Below are positions 22,601-32,100 of a stretch of 64,000 bases of DNA, piece by piece. Under the pieces are notes generated by a model, which was given only the letters and a program-made list of their open reading frames with translations, did no database searches and was not told where the DNA came from. A program made the translations under genes and the position numbers. The stretch is from Geotrypetes seraphini (taxonomy: Eukaryota > Chordata > Amphibia > Gymnophiona > Dermophiidae). The stretch's first letter is position 1; each line of letters starts with the position of its first letter. Where the stretch lies: contig NC_047095.1 in assembly GCF_902459505.1 (NCBI RefSeq), positions 117,491,380-117,555,379 of the forward strand, read 5' to 3'.

Positions 22601-24943
22601 CTGAATTTCAGTACTAGTCTCCTAAATTAGGCTCATAATGTCCAGGCACTGGCATCGAATTATCTGGTTTTGTGCAGCCGTCTGTCCTTGATCTAGTTGA
22701 GTGCAATATTCACTGTAGGCCTAGATCCGTGTGCCGACCTGGCCTGTGTTCAGAACCGCCTGTGTGCTGACCCTGCCTGTGTTCTGATGTCCTGGATCAG
22801 AACTTATCAGATCTCCATCCCTACAATTCACTTGAAACCGGACTGTTTTATTCGCCCCAATTTGTCTTCTTAACCTAGGCGTTTAAGGGTTAAATATCGA
22901 CAATTAACTGCATAAGTGCTGACTCTGCCTCCAGAACACCCATAAAACCGTTGGCTATGACTTTAGTGGTTAACGCTGACATTAAACCTCTCCTGCCTGG
23001 TTAAATTACTTTGAATATTGACCCTTTTTAAGCTCCCGACCTAGATAAAGATGAATTTTCAGCTGGAAACAGGGGGCAACATACAGCCCATGGCGACCAG
23101 CTTTTTTTTTTTTTTTTAATGCTGATTGCCACAGTCTGAATTTAACCTGGATATTCAATGGCCTGACTCCGTCTCTAAACCAACCCAACACTGACCGGAT
23201 AGTGCCACAGTGGTCAAAGCTAATATTCAGTGACACTGTGCAGTAAAGTACCCTTGGGCATCAGCAGCTGGGCCACACAGCGCTATTTAACCTCCTCTAG
23301 GCTCCAAAATTTGGCTGAAAATAGGTCACAAACATAGAAGGAGCTCAGCTTTTCTTGAATTTTGGGTCCCCAGTTATTTTAGGACGATAGGGGATAGATT
23401 CAAAACAAATGCTAGGAAGTTTTTCTTTACTCAGCGTGTGGTGGACACCTGGAATGCGCTTCCAGAGGACGTAATAGGACAGAGTATGGTACTGGAGTTC
23501 AAGAAAGGATTGGACAATTTCCTGCTGAAGAAAGGGATAGAGGGGTATAGATAGGGGGCTACTGCGCAGGTCCTGGACCTGTTGGGCCGCCGCGTGAGCG
23601 GACTGCTGGGTACGATGGACCTCGGGTCTGACTCAGTGGAGGCATTGCTTATGTTCTTATGTTCTTATGTACTAAGAGAGAGGCTGATGGGATCCTAGTA
23701 GGTAATCTCTTGTTCCTATTTTTCAGATACTAACTCCAGTACCACCAGTATCACCAGTACCACCAGTACCACTTCCACGAGCCAGACCACCACTGCAACT
23801 ACTGCAGGTAAAGTCAGTGGCGTAGTAAGGAGGGTGCGAAGGGGGGGCAGTCTGCCCCAGGTGTGGTCTTCCTCAGCGTGCCGGCACCCCTCCTCCTCTC
23901 TGCCCCCCTTTCCCACTCCTCCTCCTGCCGTGTGCACGTGCCCCTTCCTCGTACATTTTTAACTATGTCGCGAGCAGTGACAAATTTGCCACTCTCAGCT
24001 TCGGCGCTTTCTCTGATGTCACTTCCGGGGAGGAGACATCAGAGAGAGCAACGATGATGACGCGGGCAGCAAGTTCATTGCGGCTCGCACCAAAGTTAAA
24101 GAGGTACAGGGAAGGAGCGCGGGCGCAAGCCCCTGGCAGCAGGGGATGGGGAAGAGGGTGGGAGAGGGGCACCACAGTCCCAGGAGCCGGCCACCCTCAC
24201 TATGCCACTGGATAAAGTATTCCAGACTTCATCTCCTCTTGAGACTTGTCATATGATTGTTAATGTTTATACCAGACATGGGCAACTCCGGTCCTTGAGG
24301 GCCAGAATCAAATCAGGTTTTCAGGTTTTCCCCAATGAATATGAATGAGATCTATTTGCATGCACTGCTTTCAATGCATATTCATTGGGGAAATCCTGAA
24401 AACCCGATTGGATTCTGGCCCTCAAGGACCGGAGTTGCCCATGTCTGGTATAAACGTTAACAATCACATGACAAGTATCAAGAGGAGATGAAGTCTGGAA
24501 TACTTTATCCAGTGGCATAGTGAGGATGGCCTGCTCCTGGGGCGGTGGTGCTGTAAATGAACCCTGGGTCTCGCTCAGCTGGCAGCACAAACCCATAGAC
24601 CCAGAAGGCAGAGCTTGGAATGGAACCCATTCCTCCATTCTCCTGAGACAGAGGAAATAGAGCTTGAATCCATGGCGTGATCATCTCACCTTCTCCATTT
24701 CTCTCATTCCCTCCAGCTTCAGTCCCGCCCTATGGCATTGCACTTGTGGTAATGGCCGCCATCTCCTGTGCTGTGGGCCTGTGCCTCACTGGCATCATGG
24801 TAAGATTGTCCCACTTTTCTCCTCCTGCCCCTTTTTTCGGTCTCTGATTTTAGCATTGAAAGTCAAGATGCCTCGTACTCTGCACTCACTGCCTCCTTCT
24901 CTGTTATTTCCCCTCCTAGATCTATTTCATAATGTTTGCATAA
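19659..24943 (+). CDS. Mucin-like small type I membrane protein, tandem copy 1 (5 exons, 132 aa)
   Basis: Exons 19659-19737, 21083-21214, 23727-23807, 24717-24799 and 24920-24943, all with GT-AG introns. Residues 1-26 are a signal peptide (MARGFAASKLALGFL, then a Leu-rich core, ending YHTA). Residues 27-98 are Thr/Ser/Pro-rich: exon 2 encodes about five heptads of type ASTTPNT, and exon 3 a Thr/Ser run. N-glycosylation sequons occur in both (KNTT, TNSS). SVPPYGIALVV starts the transmembrane span (about 104-125), and the tail is IYFIMFA. The internal exons are phase 1-1 and the last junction is phase 0. Probably a heavily O-glycosylated surface or secretory-granule protein; that role is inference. 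Copy 1 alone has two Thr exons. Exon 2 sits in a block matching copy 2, and a hAT MITE abuts the exon-3 donor. A distal acceptor at 25214 offers another tail. I do not recognise the family beyond a MUC1-like membrane exon. Confidence 0.75.
19742..19868 (-). mobile_element. LINE 3'-end insertion in intron 1 of gene 1
   Basis: 'gttcaagttcaagttcaattttatttgatgtatcgcctata…aagcgatgtaca' is the reverse of an L2-type tail. Copies 2 and 3 lack it (they read directly 'caggtgagagaggaggagg'), so it arrived after the copies separated. Confidence 0.75.
20271..20770 (-). mobile_element. CR1 LINE 3' part, inserted in the block
   Basis: The - strand encodes the CR1 C-terminus: [38 protein letters not shown], then [19 protein letters not shown] and FKKGLDNSLL. 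5'-truncated. It splits CR1 text that is continuous in copy 2 ('gttgctact…tttctgcc'), so it is younger than the block. Confidence 0.9.
20771..21060 (+). mobile_element. CR1 end fused to an L2-type 3' tail, next to the exon-2 acceptor of gene 1
   Basis: 'gccaggtacttgtgacctggattggcc…ggctattcttatgttctta' is the CR1 terminus; 'tgtacctgttatccagtgctttgggtgaatc…aataaataaaataaat' is the second LINE tail. It ends about 22 bp before the exon. The same pair lies at 31805-32100 in copy 2. Confidence 0.8.
21719..21909. mobile_element. Palindromic hAT MITE with exact 8-bp target duplication (intron 2 of gene 1)
   Basis: CAGGGGTGTCAAA at both ends, nearly perfect hairpin around 'agatctatttgcatgc'. Flanked by CACTACAG on both sides (21711-21718, 21910-21917). 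Confidence 0.95.
23380..23665 (+). mobile_element. CR1 LINE 3' end (intron 2 of gene 1)
   Basis: Encodes FKTNARKFFFTQRVVDTWNAL-like sequence, then [22 protein letters not shown] and the tail 'gggccgccgcgtgagcggactgctgg…gcattgcttatgttcttatgttctta'. Young-looking; ends 60 bp before exon 3. Confidence 0.9.
23815..24210. mobile_element. hAT MITE inserted at the exon-3 splice donor of gene 1
   Basis: 396 bp with ends CAGTGGCGTAGTAAGG and, inverted, CAGTGGCATAGTGAGG. Target duplication GGTAAAGT (23807-23814) and GATAAAGT (24211-24218), one mismatch. The first copy contains the last exon base and the donor GTAAAGT. No transposase frame. Confidence 0.9.
24178..24542. repeat. ~365-bp near-perfect inverted duplication around a palindromic hAT MITE
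   Basis: Centred near 24360. The core is a 'CAGACATGGGCAACTCCGG' palindromic MITE, but the arms continue outwards through gene-specific intron text ('gtattccagacttcatctcct') and about 30 bp of the neighbouring hAT MITE end. Confidence 0.85.
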
Positions 24944-25213
24944 AGACTGACATATCTTGTGAGAAGATCGACATCTCATCTAAGAATACAGCAGGAGGCG
25001 AGACAAGGAGTCCTCTTTCTTCTTTCAAAATCTAAGAATTGTGTTTCTTCACTCTGTGATTATATATATAATCAGAATTTATTCTATGAACAACGTTTAA
25101 AATCAACCTATATTCTTATGTGTGCATCACGCGGCATTTAAGCTACCATAATATCAAACTGAGCCAGTCCTGGTTCCCCACTTCTCACTGTTTGCTGAGA
25201 TTTCTCATTTCAG

Positions 25214-25387
25214 TGTCCAAGAAAATTAGGAGCTAAGATCCCAGCCTGCCCTGGAGGAAAGAGTGGGACGCAAAAGCAGGATAGGCTTCACCTATCTATG
25301 TTGACCTGGTTGTTTCTTGGAGGCAGCCCACTCCTCTCTTCACCCTCTTTTGAAAACTGCTTTCTCATTGGTGTTTTCATTCTGTAG
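25214..25387 (+). other. Possible alternative terminal exon of gene 1
   Basis: Follows 'gatttctcatttcag', an acceptor conserved in all three copies. Joined in phase 0 to the transmembrane exon it stays open for 57 codons (CPRKLGAKIPACPGG…) before TAG. If the proximal exon is used instead, this is 3' UTR. Confidence 0.4.
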
Positions 25388-25591
25388 CATTCTGGGTATT
25401 GTAGTTGCTCGGTTTCTTACTTTGGAAAAGGCAGCACTTATCCCAGAATGCTTTGCAAGTGAAGCTGGGGAAAGGATGGGCCAATGTTTTGAAAGCAGGG
25501 GATCCATCCGGTTGCTATAAAGTAAAAATAATCTTTACTGAGTCTTTTCAGAGCCTATATTTATTTATTTATTTTTATCTGTACAATATGA

Positions 25592-25606
25592 AATAAAATT
25601 AATAAA
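25592..25606 (+). terminator. Poly(A) signals of gene 1
   Basis: Two overlapping-range AATAAA hexamers (25592-25597, 25601-25606) at the place equivalent to the signal of copy 2; followed by the 'ctttccgaaatctggtctgtgtctc' stretch shared by the copies. Confidence 0.7.
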
Positions 25607-25629
25607 CATCCTTTCCGAAATCTGGTCTG

Positions 25630-27110
25630 TGTCTCTTCTGCCTTTGATTTCTATATCCAGCATATCCTTGATGTTAAGGTAACTCTTCAGGGTAACTTTC
25701 TGACAAACCTGGGCTTAAAATTTTATAAGACTTCAGGCACTGGTATGCAGCCACACTTCATATTAGGGGGTGTGTGTACATTTTCATACCCCCAACAACC
25801 TTTTCCTTGTTTCAGCCATTTAAAAGACACTTACCTAATGCACTCATGTATAAGTCAAGAGCAGTTTGGAGACTACAATTGACCAAAATTACTATAACCC
25901 ATGTATAAGTCAAGGCTGAAAATGTGTCAAATATTACTCCCTCCCTTCCACCTCTGGGTCTACCACTGCTCCCTCTCTCTCCTTCCTCTCTATCTCTGGG
26001 TCCAACATGGTTCCCTCTCTCTCAAACTTCTCCACCTCCAAGTCCAACATCACCTCCCCTCCATCCTCCTCCATCATTCTGCCCCTTTATCCAGCATCAA
26101 TCTCTGTCTCTCACTTCCCCTCCCTGGTGATTGGTAGCATATATCCCTCTCCTCCTTTGCCAGCCCACAGTTTGGCATCCCAGTCCCCCCATTGACCTTA
26201 TAGAGCAGTGAGAGCACGGCTGTCTGTGACCTACTCCAGAGAGCTCCCCCTGTAAGGGGAAGAGGGATTGAGACGCCAAACCTGGGCTGGCAGGCAGAAG
26301 GAGAGATGTTGGATTATGCTACTTATGGAAAAAGACCCATATGCATCTAGGGGTAGGCTTCATATTCCAGGGAGCTAGAAGTATTGGTGCATGAATCTCT
26401 CCTGACCTTGATTTGTCGAGTTATAATGGTTGATAGCAGTCCCTAGGCTTAGGGCTGCTGGTCATAAAAATGTGGTGGTTAGGAGGTGGTGATGGTCTGA
26501 TCTGCCCTGATAATGAAGGGTATACAAAGTTGGAAACTCAGCCTTTGAGTTCCAGCAGCTTCTGGAAACATGCAGTGAATGTGACCCAGGCAATGCTTGG
26601 CTCTCTCTGAATGGTGGATTTAAAGAAACATGAGTGACATCATCAGAGGGCTCTTAAACTCATGCTTTGGGCTGGAGAATTGTCTTTAGGCAGATCTCCC
26701 CCCAACAGATCATGATTCAGCCAAAACGGAGGATCTTTTGCTAGGAGATTTTATCTTTTAAAACGTAAGGAGAAAGACTGCATAGTGCCTGTTTCTGTGG
26801 GAACTGTATTGTTTAAGAGTGCCTCTTATTCCCGTTGGAACAAGGAGTAAAAGTTTGAGTTTCTTTTCACAACTCCAGGAATGGTCTGTTTCATGTCAAA
26901 GAGACTGTGTAGAGAGTGCTTGCGATGGCCTGCCAGCTTACCACTGGTCCTGCCCATGGCCCTACTTTAAAGAAAAATATACTTTATGTGGCAACGTCCC
27001 AGCAGCTGGGTACCCAAGGGATCTTAGACAGAGATAAGACGACCCTCGTTTTTTGAAGGCATTTTGGAATCAAAATTTCTTGACTCATACAAAAGTATAT
27101 AGGGTAATCT
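25630..27110. other. Spacer between genes 1 and 2
   Basis: No gene recognised. 25835-26340 contains 'catgtataagtcaag' twice and a Ser/Pro/Leu-coding CT-rich tract (25940-26130), both typical of MITE interiors rather than genes. Frames at 26819-27037 have no family signature. Confidence 0.5.
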
Positions 27111-27210
27111 ATTATGGTTTATTATTTTAAATATACCGCCTTTCCTAAGGTAGAACAAGGTGGTTTACAATCAAATAACGGGAACGACGAGGGCTGAGAG
27201 ATGTAAAATC
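27110..27210 (-). mobile_element. LINE 3' tail, reverse
   Basis: 'tttaaatataccgcctttcctaaggtagaacaaggtggtttacaatc' is a reversed LINE terminus. Confidence 0.55.
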
Positions 27211-27475
27211 ACCACACTCAGATTGTAAGAAACATGCAAGCCAGTAGATAAGGTGGTAAATACGCCAAATGGATCATAAAGGTCTTATTTTCTGCTACCA
27301 TGATATATTGGGTATTATTTAATTTGTGGGCAGGAGAAACAGGTAGTTTATAAGTGGGGACAAATCTGTAATCTGTGAGAGGCACTCTTGCAAAAAGGAA
27401 TATTACTACAGGAGAAAAGTTGATTACCTGGGCTTTAGTGATCTGGGATTCTTTCCAGGCCATAGGAGAGAGAGT

Positions 27476-27715
27476 TTATTTATTAAAATAATTTGTCAAT
27501 CGCCTATTCCTAAGCGGCATTACAAAAGTAACATACCTAAAGTAAAAAAACACGACTTATACATATATCTTAAAGTACAAATAAATAGTTACATCTTGAA
27601 ACCAAGAATTCATAGATCTTCATAGAATCATTCATCTTAAAACGTATCATTTATTGAAAAGCTTCTGTATATGTGACCTTATCCTCAAAAGAGTTGTACA
27701 TGAGTGGGCTTTTTT
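27476..27715 (-). mobile_element. L2-type LINE 3' end, reverse
   Basis: 'atttgtcaatcgcctattcctaagcggcattacaaaagtaaca' followed by decayed reverse coding text. Confidence 0.55.
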
Positions 27716-27843
27716 TTAAAAAAAAAACACAACTTACAAACAGATGCTGGGCAGTCAGGGGAGACGGAATAGGAGAGTTAGCTTCCTGTAGCCCCTCCCT
27801 AGAGAAAAGAACAGGTAGTGGCCCTGGTTTATAGCATCAGCTT

Positions 27844-28795
27844 TTGCTGCCCTCTCTGAATTGCAGCGAACCCGTTGGCCGTGCTATGCCCCCTTCCGGA
27901 CGACGCCTTGAGCGAAACTCGAGTCGAAGGGAGGCCAGTAGTCCAGCGAATATGGGGTTGTAAAAGTTTCACAGCATTTGATTGAGATTTCAAAAGCAAA
28001 CTGTCCAGCATTATCGTTAAATCCCTACCTCCACTAATCTCTTCATCCTAAACTAAACTAAACCTTAGGTTTGTATACCACGCCATCTCCGCAAGCGCAG
28101 AGCTCCGCACGGTTTACAGAGTTAAGAGGAAAGGAACTACAATAAGGGATAAAGGAGAGGAAAGAGAGGGACAGAATACTGGAGAATGGGAGGTGATTAG
28201 ATTTTTGCAAAGAGCCAAGTTTTCAAATGTTTGCGGAAGGATTGGAAGGAGCTTGAGTTTCTGAGCGGGGATGAGAGGTTGTTCCAGAGTTCTGTGGTTC
28301 TAAAGGGGAGGGATGTTCCAAGTTTTCCTGCGCGGGATATACCTTTTACAGAGGGGAATGATAGTTTCAGTTTTTGGGAGGGTCTGGTGGAGTGTGGGTT
28401 TGAGGAATTCCAAAAGAGCGGGATGACGGGAGGAAGGACGCCATGTAGGATCTTGAAGGCGAAGCAGGCACATTTAATTTATCCTATTCAGATAAGTAAC
28501 GTTCATATTTATCATTACCTATTATACGATACATCTAATATTTTAATATCGTGTTACTTGGAGGGCAGTAAGAGGGACTCTCTATGTGCTATGACGGTCC
28601 CTCTGTACAACCATTGCTGGCATTTTTATGACACTGTTTGGTTGGTGACTGAGCACTATATATAATTTAGAATTCTATTAGCACATATTTTTATGTGGCA
28701 CTCGTAATTGAGCGTTTCTTATCTTCTTTTTTTTTTGCTGTTCATGATGATTTTCAAATATCTGAAGAAGTAACTTGTGGAGAGATTTTTGCATA
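27844..28795 (+). mobile_element. Penelope-like (hammerhead-bearing) insertion with nested L2, upstream of gene 2
   Basis: Flanked by the 13-bp duplication ATAGCATCAGCTT (27831-27843, 28796-28808), cutting text continuous in copies 1 and 3. Contains a hammerhead-like core (27889-27931) and ends with 'attcagataagta…gacggtccc' text shared with 63405-63663. About 28045-28480 is a reversed L2-type 3' end ('gtttgtataccacgccatctccgcaagcgcag…'). Confidence 0.6.
27889..27934 (+). ncRNA. Hammerhead-ribozyme-like motif, copy A (decayed core)
   Basis: CCCTTC (27891-27896) pairs with GAAGGG (27926-27931) as stem I; core CGGACGA in place of CUGANGA; then GC-CTTGA-GC as stem II, GAAAC, loop TCGA, and GUC at the expected cleavage site. 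One of the invariant core bases is changed, so it is probably inactive. Confidence 0.45.
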
Positions 28796-29044
28796 ATAGC
28801 ATCAGCTTCCTAACACGAGGAAACAGTAGCAGAGGCCTGAGACATGACTCAGCCTGAAATCAAGAATGATAATGAGCATTTGCAGATATGGCTCTCCATG
28901 CATGCGCCTCTGAAAAGTTTAGGAAACCGTCTATTCCACATTTCTCAATCCCATACTTTCAGCTTCAGGCACTGCGGCACCTGGATCATTCCAACTCCAT
29001 GAGGGATAATTGCAGTTTGAGGAATGCCCTCCTTGCCCAGGAAC

Positions 29045-29052
29045 TATATATA
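29045..29052 (+). promoter_or_regulatory. TATA box of mucin-like gene 2
   Basis: TATATATA 98 bp before the ATG, within 'ccttgcccaggaactatatatactc'-type text conserved with copy 3. Confidence 0.8.
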
Positions 29053-29142
29053 CTCTTGTTTGTTTCTCCGGGCCAGTACAAGCTGCTTTTGGTTTTCTAT
29101 CGATTTCTCCTCCGGCATCCTTTGGCACCCACTTTTTTGGAC

Positions 29143-32100
29143 ATGGCTCTTGGATTCGCTGCTCCCAAGTTGGCCCTTGGGTTTCTGGTGCTGATTCTGG
29201 CTCTGAGCTACCATACAGCAGGTGAGAGAAAAAGCGGTATAACAGGGGTTCAGGAGCAATTGGGGGCAGAAGGCGGGTTTAAGATGGTTCAATTTTGCTT
29301 TTGTGTGCCTTGAAGTTATTTTGAAGAGAGAGAAAAGATATGAACAATCCTTCCCCCCCTCCCCTCTCCCCCCCACCTCCCGTTTTACAAAGCCGTGCTA
29401 ACGGCTGCTGCTGTGGTAATCGTTCCGACGTCCATAAGGAATTAATGGACATTGGAGTGTTTGCTGCACAGCTTTTTAAAAGAAGCCCGATGTTCTGTTA
29501 GAATACAAGAGGTGCAGGTCTAAGGCTGTGTTTCAGGCCTGCTCTTGGGACCTCGAATTCTAGTCTATAGATCTGCCAGTAACTTTACCTTGGAGCAGTG
29601 ATTCTCAAACCTGTCCTGGGGAAACTTCAGCCTCTCAGGTTTTCAGGATATCCACAATGAATATGCACGAGATCGATTTGCCTACACTGCCTTCTTCTTA
29701 CGCAAATTTATCTCATGCATATTCTTTGTGGATATCTTGAAAACCTGAGTTCTCCCAAGACAGGTTTGGGAATTATTGCCTTAGGAAGAGTTGCTATATC
29801 TATTTAAGCCCTCTCGGTAACTCTGTGTGACATAAGACACATTATTTTAGCTCCCTGGGCAATTAAGTCTTCCTCTTCTACACTTGGCTAATAATCACCA
29901 GTTTGGAAGCTGCACAGCAGTTCAGGTTATTATAAATATTTTGATGACTTGTCCACTCTGGAAGTAGCTGTAAGCGTGTTTCTGAAGTATAAAACTAGTC
30001 GAGTTTAGATGACAGAAACTGTTGTAGGAAAAGGTGATGTGTCTACTGTCCGGAACAGAATGTATCACTGTCTAGCATGAGGGTTTGAAGGACCAGCTTT
30101 TAAGAAAAGGAAGTGCAAGGGGTTGCCCTTACATGTCCTCAGCTGCACTTCCTGCTTCTTATGGAGAGGCATGGCCACCAATTAAAAACAAAATGGCAGA
30201 TGTTGGAAATTCAGGGTTCAATATTCAAAAGATTTATGCTTCTACCTTGGCCTCCTTGAAAAATTTACTATAACTATAGCTACGTCCCAACGTTTATAGT
30301 CAAAGAACTTATATTTAAATGGAGTTAACCGGGCTGGAAAGGCTGCAGCCCAGTTAACTTATGATCTGTGGGTCAGCCCAAACTGTGTGATGTCACTGAA
30401 TGTCAGCACAAACCAGTCAATATCTGGGCCATGCAGGAGAGACTGGGGGATGGAGTAGGGCAGAGGCTTGACTTACCTAGGGACAGCAATTTTCAGTTCA
30501 CTATCCTATTAAGTACCTGGATAAAGTAAATACAACAAAAAGGTCACCTCTGACCTGGTTACTCAAATCAAATACCTGTACTGGTGCTGGCATTCAACAT
30601 CTGGGCACAATCGAGCCTGTAGCACAGGGGTGTCAAAGTTCCTCCTCGAGGGCCGCAATCCAGTCAGGTTTTCAGGATTTCCCCAATGAATATGCATGAG
30701 ATCTATTAGCATACCATGAAAGCAGTGCATGCAAATAGATCTCATGCATATTCATTGGGGAAATCCTGAAAACCCGACTGGATTGTGGCCCTCGAGGAGG
30801 GAATTTGACACCCCTGCTGTAGCATAAGGCTGCCAACTAGATCCAGATTTGCAGGACAGGGTTGATTCAGTGCATGCTGGGACCTGTAGTCTTGTTTTTC
30901 TTAGGGCATACAGTGAGGAAATCAGAACTACAAGTTCCTGGTATACCCAGGACTGGATCAACCCTGCCCATCTGGATCCAGTTGGCAGCCTTGCTGTGTT
31001 TACAGCAACTCTGACCACTGCAGGATGATTATTGTCCCCCAAATTTGGCTAAACGCCTAAATTTAGGAGTGTAAAAAAATGGGTGGGAACAGGCGGGCTG
31101 ATTTAGGACAGGAGGGTAAAGGATTTTCAGCATTAGACTCCTAAGCTTCTAAATTAAGATGAATAATTAACTTGTGAAAGTGTTTTTATAAAACACAGAC
31201 GACCATAGGATGAATTAGACCCAAATATTCAGTGCTGTGTCTAAACCACATGCAGGCATTGAGTATCCAGGCCTCTCACAGCTGTCGGAATCTATCTGGA
31301 TACTGGCCAATATTCAGTGTCTGGATTGATAACCAGGCAGAATAAGGGCTGCTATTTGTGAGGCCTTAGTTGTTTATATTTTTATTGCTATTGAGACAGA
31401 CATAGGGAAGGCACTGTTTGTCCTGGGATTGGTAGCAAGGAATTTTGCTACTCTTTGGGGATTCCACATGGAATGTTGCTACTGTTTGGGTTCTGAAATC
31501 TCCCTTACTCTTTGAGATTCTGGAATGTTGCTACTTTTTGGGGTTCCAGAATCTTGTTTACTCTTTGAGGTTCCGGAATCTCCCTTACTCTTTGAGATTC
31601 TGGAATGTTGCTACTCTTTGAGGTTCCGGAATCTCATTTACTCTTTGAGGTTCTGGAATCTCGCTTACTCTTTGAGATTCTGGAATGTTGCTACTCTTTG
31701 GGTTCTGGAATCTCACTTATTCTATGAGATTCTGGATTGTTGCTACTCGTTGAGGTTCCAGAATCTCCCTTACTTTTTGAGATTCTGGGATGTTGCTACT
31801 CTTTGGGTTTCTGCCAGGAACTTGTGACCTGGATTGGCCTCTGTTGGAAGCAGGATACTGGGCTTGATGGACCATTGGTCTGACCCTGTGGGCTATTCTT
31901 ATGTTCTTATTTGTGAAGCCTGGAAGCTAATGTTTCTAAGTTTGCCTCATTTTTTGTATACATGTTTATACTTGGTCATTTTGCTATTGTTATGCTGTTA
32001 ACAAAAATGTAAGTTTTATGTTAAACTGTACCTGTTGTCCAGTGCTTTGGGTGAATCTCTTTATAAAGGTGTTTAATAAATCCCAATAAATAAAATAAAT

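Noticed and set aside
25901-26137. Overlapping Ser/Pro/Leu frames
   Set aside because: CT-rich low-complexity tract next to repeat ends; three frames open at once, no motif, no copy in the paralogous flanks.
28888-29313. 141-aa frame over the start of gene 2
   Set aside because: It runs through the promoter and exon 1 in a different frame and is not conserved in copies 1 and 3.
31525-31827. 100-aa Leu/Phe/Tyr-rich frame
   Set aside because: Read from the CR1-derived minisatellite.
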